A DNA stretch of 64,000 nt from Leifsonia williamsii (GCF_030433685.1 NZ_JAROCF010000001.1:2914001-2978000), one strand, 5' to 3'; positions 16,177-30,314 are shown, counted from the stretch's first letter. A program made the numbers and translations. The notes: generated by a model from the sequence alone, not told the origin.

Positions 16177-17076
16177 TCAGCGGGCGGGCACCTCGCCGGG
16201 CTCGCTGCCGGTGACGATCGGCACCCGCACGGCCGAGCCCCACTCCGTCCACGAGCCGTCGTAGTTGCGGACGTTCTCGAAGCCGAGGAGGTGGGTCAGC
16301 ACGAACCAGGTGTGGCTCGACCGCTCGCCGATGCGGCAGTACGCGATCACGTCGTCGCCCGGCTTCAGCCCGGCCTCGCCCAGGTAGATGTCCTCGAGTT
16401 CGCCACGGCGCTTGAACGTCGCGTCCGGCGCGGCCGCCCGCGCCCACGGCACCGAGGCGGCGGACGGGATGTGGCCGGCGCGCAGCGCGCCCTCGGTCGG
16501 GTACCCGGGGATCTCGGTGCGCTCCCCGCTGTACTCCTCCGGCGACCGGACGTCGATGAGGGGCTGCCCGAAGTGGGCGAGCACGTCCTCCTTGAACGCG
16601 CGCACGCGGGAGTCGTCGCGCTCCACCACCGGGTACTCGACCGGCTGCACGGCGGAGGCATCGCGGGTGAGCTCTCGCCCCTCCGCGATCCACTTGTCGC
16701 GGCCGCCGTCGAGGAGGCGGACGTCCTCGTGCCCGAACAGGGTGAACACCCAGAGCGCGTACGCCGCCCACCAGTTGTTCTTGTCGCCGTAGATGACGAC
16801 GGTCGTGTCGCGCGCGATGCCCTTGGAGCCGAGCAGCTCGGCGAACCGCTCCGCGCTGACGTAGTCGCGCACGACCGGGTCGTTGAGGTCGGTGTGCCAG
16901 TCGATCTTCACAGCGCCGGGGATGTGGCCGGTCTCGTACAGCAGCACGTCTTCATCGGACTCCACCACCACGAGCCCGGGCTCGCCCCGGTGCGCGGCCA
17001 GCCACTCCGTGCTCACCAGGCGTTCCGGGTGGGCGTAGTCGGCGAAGGCGGGCGACGGATCGATCTCGACGGGCAT
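16177..17076 (-). CDS. Thiosulfate/3-mercaptopyruvate sulfurtransferase (two rhodanese domains)
   Basis: 299 aa with tandem rhodanese domains. The N-terminal one (about 20-140: [34 protein letters not shown]) is inactive; the C-terminal one (about 160-290) carries Cys247 in the active-site loop CRIGERSS, the CRxGx[RK] form of actinobacterial CysA/SseA enzymes. It moves sulfane sulfur from thiosulfate or mercaptopyruvate to an acceptor. GGAAGG lies about 10 nt before the ATG at 17076. It is followed by SufE in the same direction, suggesting a role in sulfur trafficking. Confidence 0.93.
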   Translation of the reverse strand: MPVEIDPSPAFADYAHPERLVSTEWLAAHRGEPGLVVVESDEDVLLYETGHIPGAVKIDWHTDLNDPVVRDYVSAERFAELLGSKGIARDTTVVIYGDKNNWWAAYALWVFTLFGHEDVRLLDGGRDKWIAEGRELTRDASAVQPVEYPVVERDDSRVRAFKEDVLAHFGQPLIDVRSPEEYSGERTEIPGYPTEGALRAGHIPSAASVPWARAAAPDATFKRRGELEDIYLGEAGLKPGDDVIAYCRIGERSSHTWFVLTHLLGFENVRNYDGSWTEWGSAVRVPIVTGSEPGEVPAR

Positions 17077-17207
17077 GCGGATGCATCCTTCCGGATTAGG
17101 CTGGAGCCCTGCGGCAGCAGGAACGCAGTATCAGGCTACGCGGCCGACCGAGCCTTCCGCCTCCGCCTTCGACACACACTTCGACACAAAAGGGTGCAGC
17201 CTCCTCC

Positions 17208-18263
17208 ATGACGATCGACCAGACCGGAGCCCTCCCCCGCCTCGCGGACCGCTCGCCCCAGATCACGGGCGCCGAGATCGCCTCCAGCCTGGTCCCACCG
17301 TCGCAGTTCGAGCACGCGACCTTCGAGTCGTACCGGCCCGACCACGACTATCCGTCGCAGGCGGAGGCCGTCTCCACCCTCAAGCTGTTCGCGAAGGCGT
17401 GGGAGCCGCAGCGCCCGGCCGGCCTGTTCAGCCGCAGCCGCAAGAAGGTCGACGCGATGCGCCCCGGCGTCTACCTCGACGGCGGCTTCGGCGTCGGCAA
17501 GACCCACCTCCTGGCCGCGCTCTGGCACGAGGCGCCCGGGCCGAAGTACTTCGGCACCTTCATCGAGTACACCGCCCTCGTGGGCGCGCTCGGCTACGCG
17601 GGCGCCGTCGACCTGCTGCGCGGCTCCACGCTGATCTGCATCGACGAGTTCGAGCTCGACGACCCGGGCGACACGATGATGATGACGAGGATGCTCGGCG
17701 AGCTCGTCGCCTCCGGCACCCGCATCGCCGCCACCAGCAACACCCCGCCGAACGCGCTGGGCGAGGGGCGCTTCGCCGCGAGCGACTTCCTGCGCGAGAT
17801 CCAGTCGCTGTCGAGCAACTTCGAGACCATCCGCATCGACGGCCTCGACTACCGCCGCCGCGACACCACCGGCAGCGCCATCACGGTCGACGCCGGCGAG
17901 TACGAGCGCGTGCTGGGGGCGCTCGCCTCCCGCGGCGAGGCCGCCACCGACGACTCCTTCGATGGCCTGATCGCCCACCTCGCCACCGTGCACCCGTCGC
18001 GCTACATCAAGATGCTCGACGGCGTCGACGTGATCGGCCTGCGCGACGTCGCGGTGCTCCACGACCAGATGGCGGCGCTGCGCCTCGTCGCCTTCATCGA
18101 CCGTGTCTACGACGCCGAGATCCCGATCGTGCAGACCGGCGTGGCCCTCAACGACGTCTTCGACGAGGAGATGCTGGGCGGCGGCTACCGCAAGAAGTAC
18201 CTCCGCTCGGTCTCGCGCATGATCGCGCTGACCGCGGGAGAGCTGCCGCCGCACGACGAGTAG
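17208..18263 (+). CDS. zapE: ZapE (AFG1-like ATPase)
   Basis: 351 aa P-loop ATPase of the AFG1/ZapE family. Walker A (GGFGVGKTHL) lies at 92-101, Walker B in STLICIDEFELDDPGD at about 147, and sensor residues in AATSNTPPN. E. coli ZapE associates with the Z-ring and destabilises FtsZ polymers; in actinobacteria the role is less clear. The ATG at 17208 follows CTCCTCC rather than a purine-rich site, so the translation signal is weak. The gene is divergent from the sulfurtransferase and convergent with a hydrolase gene 18 bp away, without a hairpin. Confidence 0.9.
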   Translation: MTIDQTGALPRLADRSPQITGAEIASSLVPPSQFEHATFESYRPDHDYPSQAEAVSTLKLFAKAWEPQRPAGLFSRSRKKVDAMRPGVYLDGGFGVGKTHLLAALWHEAPGPKYFGTFIEYTALVGALGYAGAVDLLRGSTLICIDEFELDDPGDTMMMTRMLGELVASGTRIAATSNTPPNALGEGRFAASDFLREIQSLSSNFETIRIDGLDYRRRDTTGSAITVDAGEYERVLGALASRGEAATDDSFDGLIAHLATVHPSRYIKMLDGVDVIGLRDVAVLHDQMAALRLVAFIDRVYDAEIPIVQTGVALNDVFDEEMLGGGYRKKYLRSVSRMIALTAGELPPHDE

Positions 18264-18281
18264 AGGCAGTCCCCCCGCCCG

Positions 18282-19466
18282 TCACCCCACGTGCTCGCGG
18301 AGCCACTCCGTGATCGCCGTCGTCCACTTCTGCTCGTCGTAGTTCCAGAGCTTGGTGTGCAGCGCGACCGTGAACGGCACCAGCGTCACGATGTCGCTGC
18401 GGGCCGCGGCGAGCGCGCGGGAGGCCGTGGAGGGCACGAAGCCGTCGTCGTCGCTGTGCAGGATCAGGGTCGGGAGGCTGAGGTCGGCCGCCCGCGAGAC
18501 GAAGTTCATGCTGGCCAGGTCGATGGCGGCGGCCTGCCCGGTGATGGGCCCGCTCCAGGTGGCGCCGATCAGCCGCATGGCGCCCTGGGCGATGGGGTCG
18601 GGAAGGCGGAGCAGGTTGGCCTGGTACTCGAGCGTGTCGATCCAGTCGATCACGGGCGACTCCAGCACGACGCCGCGGACGAGGTCGAGCGCGGTGGAGC
18701 GGGTGATGGTCTGCAGCACGACAGCGCCTCCCATCGACCAGCCCATGAGCACGATCGAGCGGGCGCCGTTGGCGGCGGCGTACCGCAGGGCGGCGTCGAC
18801 GTCGTGCCACTCGGTCCCGCCGAGGCCGTAGCGGCGGTCGGCGCTGTCGGGGGCGTCGCCGTCGTTGCGGTAGGAGGCGAGGAGGCTGGTGTAGCCGGCG
18901 GCGTGGAAGGCGCGGACCGCGCGCAGACCCTCCTGGCGGGTCGCGCCCCAGCCGTGCACCTGGATGACCCAGCGGCCGTCGTCGGCGCCCTCCGGCGCGG
19001 GGAACAGCCAGGCGGGCGCCTCCCCCAGCTCGCTGGGCACGGTGACGCTGGAGACGGGGAGGCCGAGCTCCTCCGGCTCCAGGTAGTAGTAGCCGCTGAT
19101 GCGGGCGCGGCCGGGCCGCAGGTCGCCGAACTCGACGCGCTGCAGCTCGCGCGTGACCTCGCCGCCGCCGGTGGCGAGCAGGCCGCCGACCTTGGCGTAG
19201 CCGGTCTCGCCGTCGAACCAGACGCCGAACCGTCCCGGCATGGCCGCGTCGGGGGTGTCGGCGAAGGTGATGGTGCCGAGCTCGTGGTCGACCGCGCGGA
19301 TGGTCTGGTTCAGCGGGCGCCGCCGCACCGGCGTGATCACGGTGCGGGCGACGCGGGCCACGACGTACGCGGCCCCGGCCGCCGTCAGCGCCACCAGCCC
19401 CGCGCCGACCGCACCGGTCGTGAGGAGTGCTTTGCCGATGCGGGGACGGGAGCCGGTCGTCGTCAT
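18282..19466 (-). CDS. Membrane-anchored alpha/beta hydrolase (serine peptidase/acyl hydrolase-like)
   Basis: 394 aa. Residues 12-40 form a hydrophobic signal anchor; a beta-rich region of about 100 residues precedes the alpha/beta-hydrolase core. The nucleophile elbow is GWSMGG with Ser244, an oxyanion HGWG sits at 171-174, the acid lies in LILHSDDDGFVP (about 340) and the catalytic His in VALHTKLWNYD (about 372). The triad looks intact, so it is an active hydrolase on the outer face of the membrane, with unknown substrate. TACGCT lies 6 nt before the ATG. Confidence 0.85.
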   Translation of the reverse strand: MTTTGSRPRIGKALLTTGAVGAGLVALTAAGAAYVVARVARTVITPVRRRPLNQTIRAVDHELGTITFADTPDAAMPGRFGVWFDGETGYAKVGGLLATGGGEVTRELQRVEFGDLRPGRARISGYYYLEPEELGLPVSSVTVPSELGEAPAWLFPAPEGADDGRWVIQVHGWGATRQEGLRAVRAFHAAGYTSLLASYRNDGDAPDSADRRYGLGGTEWHDVDAALRYAAANGARSIVLMGWSMGGAVVLQTITRSTALDLVRGVVLESPVIDWIDTLEYQANLLRLPDPIAQGAMRLIGATWSGPITGQAAAIDLASMNFVSRAADLSLPTLILHSDDDGFVPSTASRALAAARSDIVTLVPFTVALHTKLWNYDEQKWTTAITEWLREHVG

Positions 19467-19472
19467 GGCGCC

Positions 19473-19478
19473 AGCGTA
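19473..19478 (-). promoter_or_regulatory. -10 box of membrane hydrolase (leaderless)
   Basis: TACGCT on the minus strand, 6 nt before the ATG at 19466. Confidence 0.5.
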
Positions 19479-19554
19479 CCTGCGGCGTCCGTGGAGCGAC
19501 GCTCAGGACTTCCTCAGGCGGCGTGCCTTACTCCCGCGAGCGCGCAAAGGCTTC

Positions 19555-19560
19555 TAGTGT
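19555..19560 (+). promoter_or_regulatory. -10 box of DUF3000 gene (leaderless)
   Basis: TAGTGT, 7 nt before the GTG at 19568; a second TAGCGT overlaps the start codon. No Shine-Dalgarno sequence is visible. Confidence 0.45.
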
Positions 19561-19567
19561 TCGTAGC

Positions 19568-20164
19568 GTGCCGACACCAACCTCCACCCCGCACGTGCCC
19601 GGGGAGTTCGCCGCGGCGCTCGCGTCCGTCCGGGCCGCACAGGCCCGTCCGGAGCTGGTCGTGACCGAGATCCCGGCGCCGGGGCAGCTGGCGCCGCATG
19701 CGGTGGCGCTGGCCGCCGACGTGCGGCCGGCCCGGCACGGCGACGACTCCGAGCTGGGCACCGGGCGCTTCATCCTGCTGTACGACCCGGAGGAGCCGGA
19801 GGCGTGGGGCGGCCCGTTCCGCGTGGTCTGCTTCGCGCAGGCGCCGCTGGAGACGGACATCGGGCTCGACCCGTTCCTCGCCGACGTGACGTGGTCGTGG
19901 CTGGTCGACGCGCTCGACGCCCGGCACGCCCGCTACACCGCCGCGAGTGGAACGGCGACCAAGATCATCTCCACCGGGTTCGGCGAGCTGGCCCGGCAGG
20001 GCGATGGCTCGCAGATCGAGCTGCGGGCGTCGTGGAGCCCGCTCGAGACGGACATCTCGGCGCACGTGGAGGGCTGGGGCGAGCTGCTGTGCATGCTCGC
20101 GGGCCTGCCCCCGACCGGAGAGGGCGTCAGCCTGCTCACGTCGAGGAAGTCGCCGCGTGGCTGA
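19568..20164 (+). CDS. DUF3000 family protein
   Basis: 198 aa from a GTG at 19568. It matches the actinobacterial DUF3000 family, with LAPHAVALAADV, GRFILLYDPEEPEAWGGPFR, DVTWSWLVDALDARHA and ELRASWSPLE as conserved blocks. Biochemical function is unknown. The family is nearly always the gene before an HRDC-type RNase D, as here, where the two overlap by 8 bp, so a role in RNA metabolism or joint regulation is a fair guess. There are no membrane segments or signal peptide. Confidence 0.88.
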   Translation: MPTPTSTPHVPGEFAAALASVRAAQARPELVVTEIPAPGQLAPHAVALAADVRPARHGDDSELGTGRFILLYDPEEPEAWGGPFRVVCFAQAPLETDIGLDPFLADVTWSWLVDALDARHARYTAASGTATKIISTGFGELARQGDGSQIELRASWSPLETDISAHVEGWGELLCMLAGLPPTGEGVSLLTSRKSPRG

Positions 20165-21356
20165 GCTGCACCACGTCATCGATTCCCGCGCGGAGTACCT
20201 CGACGCCGTCGAGCGCATCGCCCAGGGCACCGGCCCGATCGCCGTGGACGCCGAGCGGGCCAGCGGGTTCCGCTACTCCCAGCGCGCGTACCTCATCCAG
20301 GTCTTCCGGCGCGAGTCCGGCACGTTTCTGTTCGATCCGCCGGCGATCGGGAGGTTCGACGAGCTCGACGAGGCCATCCACGACGACGAGTGGGTGCTGC
20401 ACGCGGCGACCCAGGACCTGACCTGTCTGCGCGAGGTCGGCCTCGACCCGGCGACGATCTTCGACACGGAGCTGGCGGCGCGCCTGCTCGGCATGCCGCG
20501 CGTCGGGCTCGGGACGGTCGTGGAGGAGCTGCTCGGCATCCACCTGGCCAAGGAGCACTCTGCGGCCGACTGGTCCACCCGGCCGCTGCCGGAGCCGTGG
20601 CTGAACTACGCCGCCCTCGACGTGGAGCTGCTGCCCGATCTGCGTGACGCGATCGCCGGCCTCCTGCACGAGGCGGGCAAGGAAGAGATCGCGCGGGAGG
20701 AGTTCGCCGACGAGCTGACTCGCGAGCTGACGATCGTGCGGAGCGAACCGTGGCGGAGGCTGTCGGGCATCCACTCGATCCGCGGTCTGCGCAACCTGGC
20801 GGTCGCGCGCGAGCTGTGGCTGAGCCGGGACGCGCTGGCCCGCGAGCTCGACACCGCGCCGGGCAGGCTCGTGCCCGACGCGTCGCTGACGGCCGCCGCC
20901 AAGGCCATGCCTGAGAGCAAGCGCGCCCTGGCCGGGCTGCGCGAGTTCACCGGCCGCGCGAGCCGCAGCGAGCTCGACCGCTGGTGGGCCGCGATCGAGG
21001 CCGGCCGCACGACGGACGACCTGCCGGTGCTGCGCGGGAACGGCGACAGCCTCCCGCCGCCCCGGGCCTGGGCCGACCGCAACCCGGAGGCCGACGCCCG
21101 GTTGAAGGCCGCCCGCACGGCCCTGACGACGCTGTCGGAGGAGCGCAGCATCCCGCTGGAGAACCTGCTGACGCCGGAGACGCTGCGCCGCGTCGCGTGG
21201 ACGCCGCCCGCCGAGATCACCCCGGCGACCATCGGCGACGCCCTCGCCGCGCACGGCGCCCGGCCCTGGCAGATTGAGGCAACCTCACAGGCGATCGCCG
21301 ACGCGTTTGTGGGAAGCGTGCAAAGCCCCGACGACACGTCCGAGCCGGATTCGTAG
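20157..21356 (+). CDS. rnd: RNase D-like 3'-5' exoribonuclease with HRDC domain
   Basis: 399 aa from a GTG at 20157, overlapping the DUF3000 gene. The DEDDy exonuclease domain (about 1-190) shows the acidic residues in VDAERASG, the Asp in HAATQDLTCL and the Tyr/Asp of the last motif in NYAALDVELLPDL. An HRDC domain follows (about 205-290: PWRRLSGIHSIRGLRNLAVARELW), with an actinobacterial C-terminal extension. RNase D trims the 3' ends of tRNA and other stable RNAs. No terminator is obvious before the thiolase gene 70 bp downstream. Confidence 0.92.
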   Translation: MAELHHVIDSRAEYLDAVERIAQGTGPIAVDAERASGFRYSQRAYLIQVFRRESGTFLFDPPAIGRFDELDEAIHDDEWVLHAATQDLTCLREVGLDPATIFDTELAARLLGMPRVGLGTVVEELLGIHLAKEHSAADWSTRPLPEPWLNYAALDVELLPDLRDAIAGLLHEAGKEEIAREEFADELTRELTIVRSEPWRRLSGIHSIRGLRNLAVARELWLSRDALARELDTAPGRLVPDASLTAAAKAMPESKRALAGLREFTGRASRSELDRWWAAIEAGRTTDDLPVLRGNGDSLPPPRAWADRNPEADARLKAARTALTTLSEERSIPLENLLTPETLRRVAWTPPAEITPATIGDALAAHGARPWQIEATSQAIADAFVGSVQSPDDTSEPDS

Positions 21357-21426
21357 GAACGACCAAACGATTCCGCGCCCCGGCGGACCCCTCCTTAGGA
21401 TCGTTGCGACCTGATTGGGAGGCACT

Positions 21427-22638
21427 GTGGCCGAAAAGACCGAAGTCGTGTTCGTCGACGGAGTCCGTACTCCGTTCGGGCGGGCCGGCGAGAAAGGGCA
21501 GTACTGGAACACCCGGGCGGACGACCTGGTCGTGAAGGCGATCATCGGTCTGCTCGAGCGGAACCCCCAGGTGCCCAAGGACCGGATCGATGACGTGGCG
21601 ATCGCCGCGACGACGCAGCAGGGCGACCAGGGGCTGACCCTCGGCCGCACGGCGGCGCTGCTCGCCGGGCTGCCCAAGTCCGTGCCGGGCTTCGCGATCG
21701 ACCGGATGTGCGCCGGGGCGATGACGAGCGTCACGACCCTCGGTTCCGGCATCGCGTTCGGCGCGTACGACCTCGTCATCGCGGGCGGTGTCGAGCACAT
21801 GGGCCGCCACCCGATGGGCTTCGGGGCCGACCCGAACCCGCGCTTCCTGTCCGAGCGGATGGTCGCGGAGGACGCGCTCAACATGGGCATGACGGCCGAG
21901 CGCATCCACGACCGCTTCCCCGCGCTCACCAAGGAGCGCGCCGACCGGTTCGCGATGCGCAGCCAGCAGAAGCTCGCCGCCGCGTACGGCAGCGGCGACA
22001 TCCAGCCCGACCTCGTGCCGGTCGCCATCCGCTCCGAGAGCGGCTGGGGCCTCGCCACGCAGGACGAGGGCATGCGCCCGGAGACCACGATGGAGGGGCT
22101 GGCGACGCTCAAGACGCCGTTCCGCCCGCACGGCCGCGTCACGGCCGGCAACTCGTCGCCGCTGACGGACGGCGCGACGGCCAGCCTCCTCGCCTCCCAC
22201 GACGCCGTGAAGGAGCTCGGCCTCGCCCCGAAGATGCGCATGGTGAGCTTCGCGTTCGCCGGCGTCGAGCCCGAGATCATGGGCATCGGCCCGGTGCCCT
22301 CGACCGAGAAGGCGCTGCGCAAGGCCGGCCTCACGATCGACGACATCGGCCTGTTCGAGCTGAACGAGGCGTTCGCCATCCAGGTGCTCTCGTTCCTCGA
22401 CCACTTCGGCATCGACGACGAGGACCCGCGGGTCAACAAGTGGGGCGGCGCGATCGCGATCGGCCACCCGCTGGCCGCGAGCGGCGTCCGCCTGATGATC
22501 CAGCTCGCCCGCCAGTTCGAGCAGCACCCGGAGGTGCGGTACGGCATCACCGCGATGTGCGTCGGCCTCGGCCAGGGCGGCACCGTGATCTGGGAGAACC
22601 CCAACTTCGACAAGCGCGCCGCGCGGAAGGCGAACTGA
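21427..22638 (+). CDS. fadA: Acetyl-CoA acyltransferase (thiolase, FadA type)
   Basis: 403 aa, performs the thiolytic step of beta-oxidation. The GTG at 21427 is preceded by TGGGAGG. Catalytic Cys95 is in IDRMCAGAMTS, and later blocks include GGVEHMGRHPMG, ELNEAFAIQVL, GGAIAIGHPLAASGVR (catalytic His) and CVGLGQGG (second catalytic Cys). The gene is 10 bp upstream of the FadB-type protein, so the two should form the trifunctional-type complex for fatty-acid degradation. Confidence 0.95.
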   Translation: MAEKTEVVFVDGVRTPFGRAGEKGQYWNTRADDLVVKAIIGLLERNPQVPKDRIDDVAIAATTQQGDQGLTLGRTAALLAGLPKSVPGFAIDRMCAGAMTSVTTLGSGIAFGAYDLVIAGGVEHMGRHPMGFGADPNPRFLSERMVAEDALNMGMTAERIHDRFPALTKERADRFAMRSQQKLAAAYGSGDIQPDLVPVAIRSESGWGLATQDEGMRPETTMEGLATLKTPFRPHGRVTAGNSSPLTDGATASLLASHDAVKELGLAPKMRMVSFAFAGVEPEIMGIGPVPSTEKALRKAGLTIDDIGLFELNEAFAIQVLSFLDHFGIDDEDPRVNKWGGAIAIGHPLAASGVRLMIQLARQFEQHPEVRYGITAMCVGLGQGGTVIWENPNFDKRAARKAN

Positions 22639-22648
22639 GGACAGCGAC

Positions 22649-24787
22649 GTGACGGATTACACCACCATCGACTTCACCCCCCTGCTCGCCTTCTCGGACG
22701 ACGAGGTCGTCACGCACGCCCTCACGAAGGACGTGCCGCTCCCCAGCGGGCGGACGCTCGCCCTGGTGACACTCGACAACGGGCGCGACCACACCCGCCC
22801 GAACACGCTCGGCCCGGCGACCCTCCTCGAGCTCGGCACCGTCTTCGACGAGCTCGCCGCACGGGCGAAGCGCGGCGAGATCGACGCGGTCGCGGTGACG
22901 GGCAAGCCGTTCATCCTGGCGGCCGGCGCCGACCTCAGCCGGGTCAGCGACATCCCCAGCAGGGAAGCGGCCAAGCTGCTCCCCCAGCTGGGCCACCACG
23001 TCCTCGGCAAGCAGGCGTCCCTCGGCGTCCCGTCGTTCGTCTTCACGAACGGCCTGGCGCTCGGCGGCGGCGTGGAGATCGGCCTCAACGCCGACTACCG
23101 CACCATCGACCGCAACGTGGCCGGCTTCGCGCTGCCCGAGGTGTTCCTCGGCCTGATCCCGGGCTGGGGCGGCGCGACCATCCTCCCGAACCTGATCGGC
23201 ATCGAGAACGCGCTGAAGGTCGTCGTCGAGAACCCGCTCAAGCAGAACCGGATGCTGAAGGCGCAGGAGGCGTTCGACATGGGGATCGCCGACGCGATCT
23301 TCGACTCCGCCAACTTCCTCGAGGACTCGCTGAAGTGGGCCGACAAGGTGCTCGGCGGCGAGATCGAGGTCAAGCGGCCGAATGTCCCGGGCAAGCTCGA
23401 GCGGATGGTCAAGTGGGACGCGGCCATCGGCATCGCCCGCAAGATGCTGGAGAGCCGGATCGGCACCGTCCCGAAGTCGCCCTACAAGGCACTGGACCTG
23501 CTGAAGGCCGCGAAGTCCAACGACCGGGCCGCCGGCTTCGAGCTCGAGGACGACGCCCTCGCCGAGCTCATCTCCGGCGATCAGTTCCACGCCAGCATCT
23601 ACGCCTTCAACCTGGTGCAGAAGCGCGCCAAGCGCCCTGCAGGAGCCCCGGACAAGAAGCTGGCGAAGAAGGTCACCAAGATCGGTGTCATCGGCGCCGG
23701 CTACATGGCCAGCCAGTTCGCCCTCCTGTTCGTGCGCCGCCTGCGGGTGCCGGTCGTCATCACCGACCTCGACCAGGCGCACGTCGACAAGGGCGTGCAG
23801 TACATCCACGACGAAATCGGCAAGCTGCAGGAGAAGGGCCGCATCTCGCCCGACGAGGCGAACCGCCTGCGCGCGCTCGTGACCGGCACGACGGACAAGG
23901 CCGACTTCGCCGACTGCGACTGGGTGATCGAGGCCGTGTTCGAGGAGCTGACGGTCAAGCAGAACGTGTTCGAGGAGGTCGAGCAGCACATCTCCGACGA
24001 GGCCGTGCTGGCGACCAACACCTCCTCGCTCTCGGTCGAGCAGATCGGGGCGAAGCTGAAGCACCCGGAGCGGCTGGTCGGCTTCCACTTCTTCACCCCG
24101 GTCGCGGTCATGCCGCTGATCGAGGTCGTGAAGACGCCGCACACCGACGAGGCGACGCTCTCGACGGCGATGGTGACGGCCGCTGCGCTCAAGAAGAACG
24201 CGGTCATCACGGCCGACACCCCCGGCTTCGTCGTCAACCGCATCCTCGCCAAGATCCTCGGCGAGGCGATGCACGCTGTCGACGACGGCACGCCGTTCGA
24301 GGTCGTGGACGAGGCCATCGCCCCGCTGGGCCTGCCGATGCCGCCCTCCCAGCTGCTCGACCTGGTCGGCCTGAAGGTCGGCGCGCACGTGCTCGACACG
24401 CACCACGCCGCCTTCCCCGACCGGTTCTACCGCAGCGAGAACCTCCACAAGCTCGCCGAGTACGGCACGCTGCTGGAGAAAGACGGCAAGGGCAGGATCA
24501 AGGGCGTCGACAAGGGCGCGGCCAAGATCGTGGCGGGCGGGACGAACCCGTGGACGAAGGAGGACATCCTCCGCCGCCTCGAGGACGGCCTCGCCGACGA
24601 GATCCACCGCATGCTCGTGGACGACCACGTCGTGGAGGCGCCGGAGGACATCGACCTCTGCATGATCCTCGGTGCGGGCTTCCCGTTCCAGATGGGCGGC
24701 ATCACGCCGTACCTCGACCGGGTCGGCGCGTCCGAGCGCGTCTTCGCCGACACGTTCCACCACCCGCCGATCCGCGGCGTGGAGTAA
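22649..24787 (+). CDS. fadB: FadB-type enoyl-CoA hydratase / 3-hydroxyacyl-CoA dehydrogenase
   Basis: 712 aa bifunctional beta-oxidation enzyme from a GTG at 22649. The crotonase domain (about 1-290) has the oxyanion segment FILAAGADLSRV and the two catalytic Glu in ALGGGVEIGLNADYR and LPEVFLGLIPGWGG. The dehydrogenase domain (about 330-620) has the NAD motif IGVIGAGYMASQFA and the catalytic His and Glu in FHFFTPVAVMPLIEVV, then the C-terminal dimer domain (TPGFVVNRIL, then FPFQMGGITPYLDRVG). It follows the thiolase by 10 bp. A long hairpin lies 24 bp after the stop. Confidence 0.95.
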   Translation: MTDYTTIDFTPLLAFSDDEVVTHALTKDVPLPSGRTLALVTLDNGRDHTRPNTLGPATLLELGTVFDELAARAKRGEIDAVAVTGKPFILAAGADLSRVSDIPSREAAKLLPQLGHHVLGKQASLGVPSFVFTNGLALGGGVEIGLNADYRTIDRNVAGFALPEVFLGLIPGWGGATILPNLIGIENALKVVVENPLKQNRMLKAQEAFDMGIADAIFDSANFLEDSLKWADKVLGGEIEVKRPNVPGKLERMVKWDAAIGIARKMLESRIGTVPKSPYKALDLLKAAKSNDRAAGFELEDDALAELISGDQFHASIYAFNLVQKRAKRPAGAPDKKLAKKVTKIGVIGAGYMASQFALLFVRRLRVPVVITDLDQAHVDKGVQYIHDEIGKLQEKGRISPDEANRLRALVTGTTDKADFADCDWVIEAVFEELTVKQNVFEEVEQHISDEAVLATNTSSLSVEQIGAKLKHPERLVGFHFFTPVAVMPLIEVVKTPHTDEATLSTAMVTAAALKKNAVITADTPGFVVNRILAKILGEAMHAVDDGTPFEVVDEAIAPLGLPMPPSQLLDLVGLKVGAHVLDTHHAAFPDRFYRSENLHKLAEYGTLLEKDGKGRIKGVDKGAAKIVAGGTNPWTKEDILRRLEDGLADEIHRMLVDDHVVEAPEDIDLCMILGAGFPFQMGGITPYLDRVGASERVFADTFHHPPIRGVE

Positions 24788-24810
24788 CCGGGTCGGCCCG
24801 CCGGCCGCCG

Positions 24811-24863
24811 AGCACAGGAGAAATGCTCTCGATCAGCGCGATCGGGAGCATTTTTCCTGTGCT
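24811..24863. terminator. Long bidirectional hairpin terminator between fadB and tetR
   Basis: Two 24-nt arms (24811-24834, 24840-24863) pair completely if two G-U pairs are allowed, around a 5-nt loop. The right arm contains ATTTTTCC, so the inner part is a classic rho-independent terminator in both directions. It separates convergent genes. Confidence 0.9.
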
Positions 24864-24884
24864 GGTGGGCTGCGGGCTCGTGGG

Positions 24885-28572
<3,688 letters not shown>

Positions 28573-28580
28573 CTGCAGGA

Positions 28581-28639
28581 CAGGAGGGTCCCGACACGCC
28601 GTTCCGCGCTTCAGCGCGCGGCGTGTCGGGACCCTCCTG
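28581..28639. terminator. Long palindromic hairpin between lacZ and aldo-keto reductase
   Basis: Arms of 21 nt (28581-28601, 28619-28639) are perfectly complementary; the 17-nt loop contains a smaller CGCGC/GCGCG hairpin. There is no T-run. It lies between convergent genes and probably terminates both. Confidence 0.85.
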
Positions 28640-28662
28640 CGGCAGCGCCGGGGCCGTGACGA

Positions 28663-29643
<981 letters not shown>

Positions 29644-29649
29644 ACGGCA

Positions 29650-29655
29650 ACCCTA
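29650..29655 (-). promoter_or_regulatory. -10 box of aldo/keto reductase (leaderless)
   Basis: TAGGGT on the minus strand, 6 nt before the ATG at 29643. Confidence 0.5.
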
Positions 29656-29699
29656 CGTCCGCCTCCGAGCCGGCGGTCAAGAGTGTCGGAGCCTCCTGC

Positions 29700-29705
29700 T
29701 AGCGT
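29700..29705 (+). promoter_or_regulatory. -10 box of RibD-like reductase gene (leaderless)
   Basis: TAGCGT, 6 nt before the ATG at 29712; no ribosome binding site. Confidence 0.5.
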
Positions 29706-29711
29706 CCTCCC

Positions 29712-30245
29712 ATGGCCCTCACGAAGTACTACGTCGCCTCGTCCATCGACGGCTTCATCGCCGACACCGACGACCGCATCGACTGGCTGCTGCAGTTCGG
29801 TTTCGAGGAGTTCGACGAGCACTATCAGACGTTCCTCTCCGGCATCGGCGCGCTGGTCATGGGCGCCCGCACCTACGAGTTCATCGTCGCCGAGCCGGGC
29901 GAGTGGCCCTACCCCGGGCTCCCGGTCTGGGTGGTCACGCACGGCAGCCCGCCTGTGCGCGAGGGCGCCGACGTCACCTTCTTCTCCGGCGACATCGAGC
30001 AGCTCGACGCCGAGGTGCGGGAGGCGGCCGGCGACCGCGACGTGTGGCTGGTCGGCGGCGGCGCGCTCGCCGGGCAGTTCGCCGACCGCGGGCTGATCGA
30101 CGAGCTGCACGTCACCTACGTGCCGGTGCTGGTCGGCTCCGGCAAGCCGCTGCTGCCCGTCTCGGGCGCGAGCCGACCGCTCGTGCTCTCCAGCACGATG
30201 ACCTTCCCGAGCGGCGCCGTGGAGCACGTGTACCGGTTCGCCTGA
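29712..30245 (+). CDS. Dihydrofolate reductase family protein (RibD C-terminal domain)
   Basis: 177 aa, single RibD_C/DHFR-like domain. KYYVASSIDGFIAD is the usual N-terminal strand with the substrate-binding motif, GALVMGARTYEF and DVWLVGGGALAGQFADRGLIDELH form the nucleotide-binding part, and VLVGSGKPLL closes the fold. It is probably an NADPH-dependent reductase; the true substrate of these stand-alone proteins is generally unknown. There is no riboflavin or folate gene nearby. Confidence 0.85.
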   Translation: MALTKYYVASSIDGFIADTDDRIDWLLQFGFEEFDEHYQTFLSGIGALVMGARTYEFIVAEPGEWPYPGLPVWVVTHGSPPVREGADVTFFSGDIEQLDAEVREAAGDRDVWLVGGGALAGQFADRGLIDELHVTYVPVLVGSGKPLLPVSGASRPLVLSSTMTFPSGAVEHVYRFA

Positions 30246-30302
30246 CCGCGCGCACGGGCGCGCGCCGCACATCCCCCCTGCCGTCGCCGACGGTGGAGGC
30301 GG

Positions 30303-30308
30303 TACCGT
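30303..30308 (+). promoter_or_regulatory. -10 box of DUF1931 gene (leaderless)
   Basis: TACCGT, 6 nt before the ATG at 30315. Confidence 0.5.
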
Positions 30309-30314
30309 TCGCCC

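Noticed and set aside
17079..17088. GGATGCATCC palindrome before the sulfurtransferase start
   Set aside because: Only 10 bp and overlapping the ribosome-binding region; such short palindromes are expected by chance in this window.
21415..21427. TTG at 21415 as the start of the thiolase
   Set aside because: TTGGGAGG is the ribosome binding site for the GTG at 21427, and the extra four residues have no counterpart in thiolases.
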